NCBI GenBank assembly: GCA_002428735.1
Contig: DIXO01000012.1
Coordinates: forward strand, 1 to 52,698
Source: Syntrophaceae bacterium UBA6078
GTDB taxonomy: Bacteria > Desulfobacterota > Syntrophia > Syntrophales > UBA2210
Length of the DNA stretch: 52,698 bases
Direction: 5' to 3'
Made by a program: the position numbers and the translations under genes. A model generated the notes under the pieces. It had not been told where the DNA came from, did no database searches, and saw nothing but the letters and a program-made list of their open reading frames with translations. Positions 8,752-16,897 of this stretch are shown piece after piece. Position 1 is the first letter of the stretch; every line of letters starts with the position of its first letter.

Positions 8752-10914
8752 ATGGCACACGGCGGGCAGGTATACTCTGTGGGAAATGAGGGGAGAGAAA
8801 TTTTCTGGAATGCCCCATTCCCATCCGAACCGATACTCTTTTTCTTTGCGGCGATTGCCCTGGCCATCTTTGCCTACGGTTTTTACCGGCGCTGGCAGAT
8901 GTGGAAGGCAATGGGCCGGCCCGAAAACAGGACCGATAACTCCGGAGAGCGGATCAAGTCCATCCTGCTGAACGGTCTGCTGCAGGTAAAGACATTCAAA
9001 GAAGCATATCCAGGCATCATGCATGCTCTCATCTTCTTCGGGTTCTTTGTTCTTATTTGGGGAGCCGCCTTCGATGCGACCCATTTTCATCTTCCCTTTC
9101 TTGTTCCCTTTTTTAACGGCACTTTTTATCTCTGGTTTTCTTTCCTTATGGAGGTGTTCGGCCTGGCCGTCCTCGCCGGGGTTGTCCTGGCGGTCTGGAG
9201 AAAATATATCCAGAAACCGGACAGGCTCAGTTACCGTGGGAAGATGGATGCGGTGGCTGACGATGCGATCGTCCTGCTCCTCCTCGCCGGTATCATCGTG
9301 ACGGGATTCATCCTCGAGGGGTTCCGGCTCCACGTGAATATCAATGTGGATGGATATACCTGGGGCGGGTGGTCCTTTGTAGGATACGCCTTCGCCAAGA
9401 CCCTGGCCGGTGTCGGCTACGACACAGTCAAGATCCTTCACAAATGGACGTGGTGGATTCACGCATTCATTGCCTTTGGTTTTATCGCGTACATCCCCTT
9501 CTCGAAGCTCCGGCATATTGTTCTCGCTCCCGCCAACCAGTATATGCGGTCGCTCAAGCCGACAGGGTACCTTGAACCGATCCCAGATTTCGAGAATGCA
9601 GAATCGTTTGGCGTGGGTCGGCTGGAAGACTTCACGTGGAAGCAGATCTTCAACGCCGATGCCTGCCTCAGATGCGGACGGTGCCAGGACGGGTGCCCCG
9701 CCTACCTGTCGGGGAAGCCTCTCTCCCCGAAGAAGCTCCACCAGGATATAAAGGAATACTGGCTGAAGCGAGTCCCCGTGGTGATGGCGGCGAAGAGTGC
9801 CGCCAAGGAGGGGGAGGAAGTGGTGATCCCGGAGCCGGACAAGACAATGGTGGGGGAGGTTATCGATCTCCACGAACTATGGGCATGCACGAACTGCATG
9901 TACTGCATGGAGGTCTGCCCGGTCTTTAATGAGCACGTGCCGATGATTACCGGCATGCGGCAGTACAAGGTGCTGATGGAGGCTGATTTTTCTCCGGAGC
10001 TTCAGTTGACATACCGCAACATGGAAAACAATTCAAACCCCTGGGGGATTGGAACGCACCTGCGGGCCGACTGGGCCAAAGACTTGGGGATCAAGTCACT
10101 CGCCGAGGATCCGAATGTGGAATATCTCTTCTATGTGGGATGCTCCGGCTCCTTCGATGACAGAGGCAAAAAGGTTTCAATCGCCTTTGCCAGGCTGCTG
10201 AAGGAGGCGGGGGTCAGTTTCGGGATTCTCGGCGGAGAAGAGGGCTGTTGCGGTGATTCCGCCATGCGGGGAGGAAACGAGTATCTCTCCCAAACCCTGG
10301 CTCAGATGAACATCGAAGTGATGAACGGGTACGGCGTGAAAAAGATCATATGCACCTGCCCCCATGGCTACAACATGATCAAGAAAGATTATCCCCACTT
10401 CGGCGGCAATTTCGAAGTGTATCATCATACCGAGATAATCGCCGACCTTATCGCTCAGGGAAAGATAGCGCTGAAAAAGCCGGTTGAGGGGATCTTTACC
10501 TACCACGACTCCTGTTTCCTGGGACGGTACAACAACATCTACGAGCAGCCCCGAAAGGCATTGAAAGCTGTCCCCGGCATGAAGCTGGCCGAGATGGACA
10601 GAAACCACACGAAGAGCTTCTGCTGCGGTGCGGGCGGCGGGAGAATGTGGATGGAAGAGGATATCGGCGAGCGCATCAACGACATGAGAACCGACCAGGC
10701 GATTGCCGTAAAAGCGGATACGATCGCGGTCGGCTGCCCCTTCTGCCTTACCATGATGTCCGACGGCATCAAGGATCGCCAGAAAGAAGAGACCATGGCG
10801 GCCTTTGATGTTGCCGAGATCGTATGGAATGCCATGGGAATTGAAGAGGCTGTAACGGCTGAAGCCCCGCAGGAAGAGGCGGGAAAGACAAAGGAAGAAG
10901 GATCTCCAGCTTAA
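8752..10914 (+). CDS. Membrane FeS/heme ETF:quinone oxidoreductase (EMO-type, CCG domains)
   Basis: The 720-residue protein has five predicted membrane helices (about 25-45, 88-110, 123-150, 170-190, 235-255) forming a NarI-like heme b domain. Candidate heme ligands include His91, His113, His230 and His237. Two 4Fe-4S motifs follow: CLRCGRCQDGCP (Cys305, 308, 311, 315) and CTNCMYCMEVCP. Next come two CCG (HdrB-like) domains, seen as EEGCCGD with CPHGYN, and DSCFLGRYN with SFCCGAGGG and CPFC. The architecture matches the ETF:(methyl)menaquinone oxidoreductases described in Geobacter and in syntrophs. Placement right after etfBA supports that role: electrons from acyl-CoA oxidation would enter the quinone pool. 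GGGGAGGG precedes the ATG. A terminator follows. Confidence 0.88.
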   Translation: MAHGGQVYSVGNEGREIFWNAPFPSEPILFFFAAIALAIFAYGFYRRWQMWKAMGRPENRTDNSGERIKSILLNGLLQVKTFKEAYPGIMHALIFFGFFVLIWGAAFDATHFHLPFLVPFFNGTFYLWFSFLMEVFGLAVLAGVVLAVWRKYIQKPDRLSYRGKMDAVADDAIVLLLLAGIIVTGFILEGFRLHVNINVDGYTWGGWSFVGYAFAKTLAGVGYDTVKILHKWTWWIHAFIAFGFIAYIPFSKLRHIVLAPANQYMRSLKPTGYLEPIPDFENAESFGVGRLEDFTWKQIFNADACLRCGRCQDGCPAYLSGKPLSPKKLHQDIKEYWLKRVPVVMAAKSAAKEGEEVVIPEPDKTMVGEVIDLHELWACTNCMYCMEVCPVFNEHVPMITGMRQYKVLMEADFSPELQLTYRNMENNSNPWGIGTHLRADWAKDLGIKSLAEDPNVEYLFYVGCSGSFDDRGKKVSIAFARLLKEAGVSFGILGGEEGCCGDSAMRGGNEYLSQTLAQMNIEVMNGYGVKKIICTCPHGYNMIKKDYPHFGGNFEVYHHTEIIADLIAQGKIALKKPVEGIFTYHDSCFLGRYNNIYEQPRKALKAVPGMKLAEMDRNHTKSFCCGAGGGRMWMEEDIGERINDMRTDQAIAVKADTIAVGCPFCLTMMSDGIKDRQKEETMAAFDVAEIVWNAMGIEEAVTAEAPQEEAGKTKEEGSPA

Positions 10915-10943
10915 CCGCTGAAGAGTGTGAAGCGTGTGTTCTG

Positions 10944-10978
10944 AAAAAGGCTCCCGATAGCGGTCAGGGGCCTTTTTT
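10944..10978 (+). terminator. Intrinsic terminator after the ETF:quinone oxidoreductase gene
   Basis: AAAAAGGCTCC pairs with GGGGCCTTTTT (one T:G wobble) and ends in a T run. It lies 29 bp after the stop and closes the etf-oxidoreductase unit. Confidence 0.8.
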
Positions 10979-11107
10979 AATGGTGAGATGGGCGTGACCG
11001 CCCGGTATTGTGAAGTCACAGATTTGTTTCGCAGGGAGCTGTGAAGAATTCAGGATCAACAGGATGATGAACCAATCAGGCAGAACGTGAAAAATGCCGG
11101 AGGAATC

Positions 11108-11572
11108 ATGCCCGTGATATTGGTAGTATATCATTCGCAAACGGGGAGCACGGAAAGGATGGCGCGGGCTGTTACGCAGGGTGCGGCGGGCATCGAGAAT
11201 ACGAAGGTGATTCTGAAAAAAGCGGTCGACACATCTCTGGAGGACCTCCTTGCCTGCGACGGACTTGCCATTGGGACCCCTGAAAACTTCGGGTACATGT
11301 CCGGCGCCGTGAAGGACTTCTTTGATCGGACCTTTTATCCTGCTGAGGGAAAAGTATTCAGAAAACCCTATGTGGTCTTTGTGAGCGCGGGAAACGATGG
11401 CACCGGCGCCTTGAGCAGCATTGAACGGATCGCCCTCGGATACCAGTTCAAGAAAGTATATGACCCTGTTATCGCCCGCAACTCGCAGGGAGGCGTCACG
11501 GACGAGATCATCGAACGATGCCGGGAACTGGGGCAGACGATCGCCGGGGGCATCGAAGCGGGGATTTACTAA
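11108..11572 (+). CDS. Flavodoxin / NAD(P)H:quinone oxidoreductase-like flavoprotein
   Basis: This is a short flavodoxin-fold protein. The FMN phosphate loop is HSQTGSTERMA near residue 9. GTPENFGYMSGAVKDFFDRTF (about 59-79) resembles the second FMN loop of WrbA/flavodoxin_2 proteins, and SAGNDGTGAL lies near 100. I choose ATG 11108 (MPVILVVYHS, 154 residues) because GGAGG sits five bases upstream; the in-frame ATG at 11087 has no such site. It probably shuttles electrons or reduces small quinones. It stands alone between two terminator-bounded units and ends 37 bp from the convergent gpmI. Confidence 0.78.
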   Translation: MPVILVVYHSQTGSTERMARAVTQGAAGIENTKVILKKAVDTSLEDLLACDGLAIGTPENFGYMSGAVKDFFDRTFYPAEGKVFRKPYVVFVSAGNDGTGALSSIERIALGYQFKKVYDPVIARNSQGGVTDEIIERCRELGQTIAGGIEAGIY

Positions 11573-11608
11573 ATAGGATTCAAGGGTGAGATCTTTCTTT
11601 ATAGTGTT

Positions 11609-13333
11609 CTAGCTTTTCACTAGGCCCCTTTGCTCCTGGAATCCTTTAATCCTTATGAGCGGCTCCAGGTAGTCATCCGGCCGTTCGTATCCAAGGAGCA
11701 GGAGAATCGTCGCGGCTATATTCCCCAGCCCCGGTTTCTCGATATGGGCAGGCGCGTACCGGTTCGTGTCGGGACCGTGGATAATAAAGGGGACCGGATT
11801 GAGGGTGTGGCTTGTCTGTTGTTTGTACTCTCCGCCGGGTCCCATGACGGTCCTTCCCGTCTTTTCATCCACGGCGAACATCTGTTCGCAGTTCCCGTGA
11901 TCGGCGGTTACAATGACCGTGGCATCGTATCTGTCGGCCGCTTCTACGATTCTCGCCACCGCCCGGTCCACAGCCTTGACGGCCTCCACCGCCGCCGTGA
12001 GCGATCCGGTGTGCCCCACCATATCCCCGTTCGGAAAGTTCAGACGGATGAAACGATGTTTTCCTGATTCCAGCGCTTCAATGGCCCGGGAGGCGATTTC
12101 GTCGGCCTTCATCTGGGGGGCCTGATCGAAGGGTACGCGGTCGGATTCGATTTCCACCCATTCTTCGGTCTTCGGGTCGAACTTTGCGGAGTTGTTGCCG
12201 TTCCAGAAGTAGGTTACATGTCCGAATTTCTGCGTCTCGCTGACAGCGAACTGTGATACGCGGTTCGCGGCAAGGTACTCGGAAAGGGTTCGATCAATTA
12301 CCGGAGGAGCAACGAGGAAATGGGGAGGCATGTGGGTATCCTCATCATACTCGAGCATCCCCGCATAGAAAACAGCCGGATGGAAAGGCCTGTGAAATCC
12401 GGTGAAGTTTTCTTCCACAAAGGCACGGCTGATTTCGATGGCCCGGTCTCCCCGGAAATTAAAGAGGACCACGCCGTGTCCATCTTGGATCGTGGTGATG
12501 GGAACATCCGGGTTGTTCGGGTCGTGAATAACCCAGTGGGAGAGGTACTGATCAGCAACCTTTTCCCGCTCACGCAGCACCCTGATAGCCGTGAGGCTGT
12601 CAGGGAAGCGGGGGCCTTCTCCCAGGACGTGGGCATGGTAGCCCCTCTCGACGATGGACCAGTCCGCTTCGTAGCGGTCCATCGTGGTTACCATCCGGCC
12701 GCCCCCGGAAGCGATGAAGTACCGGCGCCGTTTACTCTGCTCAAAGGCCTGAAGACGCAGCGACCAGAGATAGTCTTCCAGTTCGCCGAAGTAGCGCAGG
12801 GCGCTCAGGGGTGGGACATCCCGCCCGTCAAGAAGGCCGTGTATGAAAACCTCCGCCACCTCTTCCCGGTCGCATTGCCCGACAAGAGAAACCAGATGGA
12901 CCAAATGGCTGTGAACGTTTCCGTCGGATATGAGGCCGATAAAGTGGATGGGTGTGTTATTCGTCCGGGAATTGGAGACGAGCTGTTTCCACGTTTCTCC
13001 CTCGAAGAGGCGACCGCTTTCGATGGCATCGTCAACGAGTTTTGCCCCTTGCACGACAATCCTCCCCGCTCCCATGGCGTTGTGACCGACCTCGCTGTTC
13101 CCCTGGTCCTGGTCGGAGGGCATCCCGACTGCGGTCCCATGAGCCTTGAGATGGAAGGCGATCTTTTCTTCCCTGAAGAGCCGGCACAGGGTGGGTGGAG
13201 CCGCGATATCGACGGCGTTACCCGGGTACCCGTCGGCCGTGCCCCGGTACAGCCCCACCCCGTCCAGGATGATCAATATCAGAGGACCTTTGACTCCTTC
13301 GTAGTGTTTGAGCCGATTGAGCTTCAGACGCAT
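11609..13333 (-). CDS. gpmI: 2,3-bisphosphoglycerate-independent phosphoglycerate mutase, plant-like form
   Basis: The 574-residue enzyme interconverts 3- and 2-phosphoglycerate. Alkaline-phosphatase superfamily metal sites are visible: IILDGVG near residue 20, the phosphoserine loop QGNSEVGHN near residue 80, RLNFPNGDMVGHTG near 440 and VTADHGNCEQM near 490. The loop reads SDQDQGNSEVGHNAMGAGR rather than the common bacterial DGQMGNSEVGHLNIGAGR. Together with the YEADWSIVERGYHAHVLGE stretch, this places it with the plant/trypanosomatid-like subgroup. It is longer than the usual ~510 residues. It is last in the minus-strand run that begins with the thiolase cluster, 37 bp after acyl-CoA dehydrogenase. 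Confidence 0.88.
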   Translation of the reverse strand: MRLKLNRLKHYEGVKGPLILIILDGVGLYRGTADGYPGNAVDIAAPPTLCRLFREEKIAFHLKAHGTAVGMPSDQDQGNSEVGHNAMGAGRIVVQGAKLVDDAIESGRLFEGETWKQLVSNSRTNNTPIHFIGLISDGNVHSHLVHLVSLVGQCDREEVAEVFIHGLLDGRDVPPLSALRYFGELEDYLWSLRLQAFEQSKRRRYFIASGGGRMVTTMDRYEADWSIVERGYHAHVLGEGPRFPDSLTAIRVLREREKVADQYLSHWVIHDPNNPDVPITTIQDGHGVVLFNFRGDRAIEISRAFVEENFTGFHRPFHPAVFYAGMLEYDEDTHMPPHFLVAPPVIDRTLSEYLAANRVSQFAVSETQKFGHVTYFWNGNNSAKFDPKTEEWVEIESDRVPFDQAPQMKADEIASRAIEALESGKHRFIRLNFPNGDMVGHTGSLTAAVEAVKAVDRAVARIVEAADRYDATVIVTADHGNCEQMFAVDEKTGRTVMGPGGEYKQQTSHTLNPVPFIIHGPDTNRYAPAHIEKPGLGNIAATILLLLGYERPDDYLEPLIRIKGFQEQRGLVKS

Positions 13334-13370
13334 GGCAATCCTTCCGGGAGGAGCCCTTTATCTGTGAGAA

Positions 13371-14519
13371 TTAGCGCATCCCCAAGAGCTTCCTGGCGAT
13401 AACAACCCGCTGGATTTCATTGGTTCCCTCGTAAATCTGGCATATCTTCGCGTCCCGCATATGCCGTTCAGCGGGGTAATCCTTGCAGTAGCCGTAGCCG
13501 CCGAAGATCTGTACGCCTTCGACTGCCGCCTTCATGGCCACGTCGGAGGCGTACATTTTGGCCATGGCCGATTCCTTCTCGAAGTTATGGCCGTTGTCTT
13601 CCAGCCAGGCGGCTTTGAGGAGAAGCATCTCCGCCGCGTCCAACTGAGTGGCCATATCGGCCAGTTTCCACTGAATCGCCTGAAACGATGTGATAGGCTG
13701 CCCGAACTGGACCCGGTCCTTTGCGTACGCGAGAGAATCCTCGAGGACCGCCCTTCCAATGCCGCATGCCTGAGCCCCGATGCCGATTCTCCCAGCATTG
13801 AGTCCTTCCATCATCTGGCGGAATCCCTCGCCGGGTTTCCCCAGAAGGTTTGCGGCAGGGACCTCGGCGTCTTCAAAGACCAGCTCGGCCGTGCCGGAGG
13901 CCAGGATCCCCATCTTCTCCTCGATCGTTCCGACGGAAAAGCCCGGAGTATTTTCCAAGTCCACAATAAGATTCAATATTCCCTTATACTTCTTGGAAGG
14001 ATCTTCGGTTGCGGCCAGAACGCAGTATCTTGCCACGTTGCCGTTGGTGATGAATTTTTTGACGCCGTTGACGATATACGTGCCACCCTTGAGCTCGGCA
14101 CGGCACCGGAGCGCTGCGGCATCACATCCCGCCCCTGCCTCTGTGAGGGCGTAACATCCTTCCACCTCTCCGCTTGCTACCGGGACCAGGAATTTTTTCT
14201 TCTGTTCTTCCGTTCCGTAGGTCTTGACCGGGTGCCCGTAGAGGGAATTGTTGACCGACGTTATGGCGCCGCAACTCGCGCAACCCCGCGCGATCTCGAT
14301 CAGGGCCATGACATAGGTCACGTTGTCCATTCCTGCCCCACCGTACTCGGTCGGGACGGATACCCCCATGAGACCCATCTCTCCCAGCTTCCGGCATATC
14401 TCCTGGGGGTGCCGGTGGGTGCGATCCAGCTCTTCCGCCGCCGGTTTGATTTCTTCATTGACAAACCGCGTCACCATTTCCTTTACCATCTGTTGCTCTT
14501 CTGTTGGTGCGAACTGCAT
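13371..14519 (-). CDS. Short-chain acyl-CoA dehydrogenase (butyryl-CoA dehydrogenase-like)
   Basis: This FAD enzyme has 382 residues, the normal family length. It oxidises acyl-CoA to 2-enoyl-CoA and passes electrons to EtfAB. The flavin/substrate loop CYALTEAGAGCDAAALRC (about 124-141) and the C-terminal QIYEGTNEIQR are present. The latter carries the catalytic base Glu364, at the position used by short- and medium-chain enzymes. Its downstream position after hbd and thiolase suggests C4 chemistry (butyryl/crotonyl), but glutaryl or branched substrates cannot be excluded. It starts 44 bp after the hbd stop. Confidence 0.92.
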   Translation of the reverse strand: MQFAPTEEQQMVKEMVTRFVNEEIKPAAEELDRTHRHPQEICRKLGEMGLMGVSVPTEYGGAGMDNVTYVMALIEIARGCASCGAITSVNNSLYGHPVKTYGTEEQKKKFLVPVASGEVEGCYALTEAGAGCDAAALRCRAELKGGTYIVNGVKKFITNGNVARYCVLAATEDPSKKYKGILNLIVDLENTPGFSVGTIEEKMGILASGTAELVFEDAEVPAANLLGKPGEGFRQMMEGLNAGRIGIGAQACGIGRAVLEDSLAYAKDRVQFGQPITSFQAIQWKLADMATQLDAAEMLLLKAAWLEDNGHNFEKESAMAKMYASDVAMKAAVEGVQIFGGYGYCKDYPAERHMRDAKICQIYEGTNEIQRVVIARKLLGMR

Positions 14520-14563
14520 TGTAGTATTCCTTTCAATGTTGTTTGGCTTACCATGTGGCCGGA

Positions 14564-15421
14564 TCAGCCGGCATAATTGTGAAATCCTCTCCCTGACTTT
14601 CTCCCCAGGAACCCGGCGTCCACGTACTTCTTGAGGAGGGGACAGGGACGGTATTTCGAATCACCGAACCCTTTGTAGAGGACATCCATAATGGCGAGAC
14701 AGGTGTCGAGTCCGATGAGATCGGCCAGCTCCAGCGGGCCCATGGGATGGTTGGCTCCCAGTTTCATCATGGTATCGATCGCCTTGGCGCTTCCGACTCC
14801 CTCATACAGGGCGTAGATCCCTTCGTTGATCATTGGGATGAGAACCCTGTTCAGGATAAATCCGGGGAAGTCGTTGCACTCCACCGGTGTCTTCCCGAAC
14901 TGACCGGCCAGCTGTTCCGTCAGGTCAAAGGTTGCCTGCTCGGTGGCCAGGCCCCTGATAACCTCCACCAGCTTCATGACGGGAACAGGGTTCATGAAGT
15001 GCATGCCGATCACTTTCTCCGGTCTCTTCGTTACATTCGCGATCCGCGTGATCGGGATCGAAGAGGTGTTGGACGCAAGAATAACCCCCGGACGGCAAAT
15101 CCCGTCAAGCTTTTTAAAGATATCAAGTTTGAGATCTTCCCTCTCCGTGGCTGCTTCAACAACGAAATCCGCGTTCTTCATATCCTCCAGGTTCGTGCTC
15201 TTTGTGATCCGGCTCAACACCTCTTTCTTTTTCTCAGCCGTAATCTTTTCTTTGGCAACCATCCCGTCAAGACGCTTCACGATGGCACCGTAGCCTCGAT
15301 CCACAAACTCGACCGCGATATCGTTCATGATGACCTTCAGCCCGCCCTGATCCGCGACGACCTGGGCTATCCCGTTTCCCATCTGACCGGCACCGACCAC
15401 GCCGAATGTTTTAACTTCCAT
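14564..15421 (-). CDS. hbd: 3-hydroxybutyryl-CoA dehydrogenase
   Basis: This NAD(P)-dependent 3-hydroxyacyl-CoA dehydrogenase of 285 residues has a Rossmann motif VVGAGQMGNGIAQ at the N-terminus (G10, G12, G15). NTSSIPITRIA is followed by VIGMHFMNPVPVMKLVEVI, which holds the catalytic His and Asn. The C-terminal domain has the substrate segment ANHPMGPLELADLIGLDT and ends DAGFLGRKSGRGFHNY, typical of Hbd. It acts between the enoyl-CoA hydratase and thiolase steps. A GGAGAACAG leader precedes the ATG. A hairpin and a bidirectional terminator-like stem separate it from thiolase. Confidence 0.92.
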   Translation of the reverse strand: MEVKTFGVVGAGQMGNGIAQVVADQGGLKVIMNDIAVEFVDRGYGAIVKRLDGMVAKEKITAEKKKEVLSRITKSTNLEDMKNADFVVEAATEREDLKLDIFKKLDGICRPGVILASNTSSIPITRIANVTKRPEKVIGMHFMNPVPVMKLVEVIRGLATEQATFDLTEQLAGQFGKTPVECNDFPGFILNRVLIPMINEGIYALYEGVGSAKAIDTMMKLGANHPMGPLELADLIGLDTCLAIMDVLYKGFGDSKYRPCPLLKKYVDAGFLGRKSGRGFHNYAG

Positions 15422-15452
15422 GATCTGTTCTCCTTTTCATTGTTTATGTATG

Positions 15453-15471
15453 CGCCTCTTAACCAGAGGCG
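15453..15471. other. Small perfect hairpin upstream of hbd
   Basis: CGCCTCT (15453-15459) and AGAGGCG (15465-15471) form a seven-base stem with a five-base loop, about 30 bp upstream of the hbd start in its leader. It may modulate hbd expression after partial termination at the adjacent stem. Confidence 0.4.
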
Positions 15472-15494
15472 TTACGGTTAATACAATCAAACAG

Positions 15495-15540
15495 CAAAAG
15501 AGGAGGGGGCACCGTGCCTGACCCCCCCTCTTTTGTTTTT
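15495..15540 (-). terminator. Terminator-like stem between thiolase and hbd
   Basis: CAAAAGAGG(A)GGGGG and CCCCCCCTCTTTTG form a long stem with a GC-rich loop. The T run is stronger on the plus strand, but on the minus strand TTTTGCTGTTTGATT follows as well. It probably causes partial termination after the thiolase gene, so hbd may have its own promoter. Confidence 0.6.
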
Positions 15541-15558
15541 TATGTATGCTCCGTTCGG

Positions 15559-16848
15559 CTATACCCTTTCAAGGACTATGGCCATCCCCTGGCCGCCCCC
15601 GATGCAGAGAGTCGCCAGACCGAGGTTCATGTCCTTTTTCTGCATCTGCATGGCGAGGCTGTAGGTGATCCTCGCGCCCGTGCATCCAATGGGATGTCCA
15701 ATGGAAATCCCGCTGCCGTTGAGATTGCAATTGTCGAGACTGATCCCCAACTCCCGCATGCAGGCGATGGCCTGGCAGGCGAACGCCTCGTTCAGTTCAA
15801 TATAATCCATATCCTTGACCGTCAATCCCAGAGCGTGCATCACCTTTCGGGTTGCGGGAATCGGTCCTAGCCCCATGTAGGCCGTATCCACACCTCCCGA
15901 GGCGTACCCCTTGATCTTCGCGAGGGGTTTGAGCCCCAGTTCCTTCGCCTTTTCAGCACTCATCAGGACGACCGCTGCGGCGGCATCGTTGATGCCGGAT
16001 GCGTTTCCGGCGGTCACCGTTCCGTCCTTCTTGAAGACCGGGGCCAGTTTGGCCATCTTTTCCAGCGTCGTGTCCATGGGACGTTCATCCACCTCAAAGA
16101 TCTTCGGATCACCCTTGCGCTGCGGCATGATGACGGGCACGATCTCATCCTTGAACTCGCCACGGGCGATGGCGGCCAGCGCCCTCTGGTGGCTGATGAG
16201 ACCGAGTTCATCCTGTTCTTCACGGGTGATCTTGTACAATGCGGCGATATTCTCGGCGGTAAATCCCATGTGATACTTGTTAAATATCTCGTAGAGACCG
16301 TCATGGACCATGATATCAGTGATCTGGCCGAAGGGCATGTCCATCCGGTATCCCCAGCGGGCCTTCGGAAGGGCATAGGGGGCCTGGCTCATCGATTCCA
16401 TGCCGCCCGCGACGATGATATCCGCGTCCCCCGCCTTGATGGCCTGAGCGCCCAGGGCGATGGCCTTCATCCCCGACGCGCAGATCTTGTTGACCGTGAT
16501 TGCGGTTGTTTCTTCGGGGAGACCTGCGTAGATGGCAGCCTGACGTCCGGGATTCTGCCCCTGTCCCGCCTGGAGGACATTTCCCATGATACATTCATCA
16601 AAGTATGCGGGGGTCAATGAATCGGCATAATCATAGTGCTTCTCGTTGATCGGCGTCTTATCGAATTCTCCGAACGCGTCCGCGCGGCACGACTTGATAA
16701 AATCGGTGATGGTGGGCCTGAGACCAGCCCGCTTGATCGCCTCTTTGATAACGAGCGAGCCCAGATCGATACACCGCACATCCTTGAGAGAACCGCCGAA
16801 TGTCCCGACCGCGGTCCTCGCTCCACTTACGATTACTACTTCTCTCAT
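15559..16848 (-). CDS. Acetyl-CoA C-acetyltransferase (thiolase) with an N-domain insertion
   Basis: This is a biosynthetic/degradative thiolase of 429 residues, against the usual ~393. The nucleophile is Cys123 in NKICASGMKAI. The second site is ELNEAFACQA, followed by GHPIGCTGARI, with the terminal general-acid Cys in CIGGGQGMAIVLE. The extra length is explained by about 37 residues (46-83) inserted before the conserved CIMGNVLQAGQGQNP strand, containing a Cys and several acidic and aromatic residues. The enzyme cleaves acetoacetyl-CoA to two acetyl-CoA or condenses them. It follows the ligase-like gene by 49 bp; AAAGGAGAAGAG precedes the ATG. Confidence 0.92.
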   Translation of the reverse strand: MREVVIVSGARTAVGTFGGSLKDVRCIDLGSLVIKEAIKRAGLRPTITDFIKSCRADAFGEFDKTPINEKHYDYADSLTPAYFDECIMGNVLQAGQGQNPGRQAAIYAGLPEETTAITVNKICASGMKAIALGAQAIKAGDADIIVAGGMESMSQAPYALPKARWGYRMDMPFGQITDIMVHDGLYEIFNKYHMGFTAENIAALYKITREEQDELGLISHQRALAAIARGEFKDEIVPVIMPQRKGDPKIFEVDERPMDTTLEKMAKLAPVFKKDGTVTAGNASGINDAAAAVVLMSAEKAKELGLKPLAKIKGYASGGVDTAYMGLGPIPATRKVMHALGLTVKDMDYIELNEAFACQAIACMRELGISLDNCNLNGSGISIGHPIGCTGARITYSLAMQMQKKDMNLGLATLCIGGGQGMAIVLERV

Positions 16849-16897
16849 AACTCTTCTCCTTTTCTTGACTCTATATTAGGGAGGCTTTTTGATGCCA

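Noticed and set aside
8632..9873. Reading frame of 413 codons antisense to the ETF:quinone oxidoreductase gene
   Set aside because: Shadow of the membrane protein frame; no motif or ribosome site.
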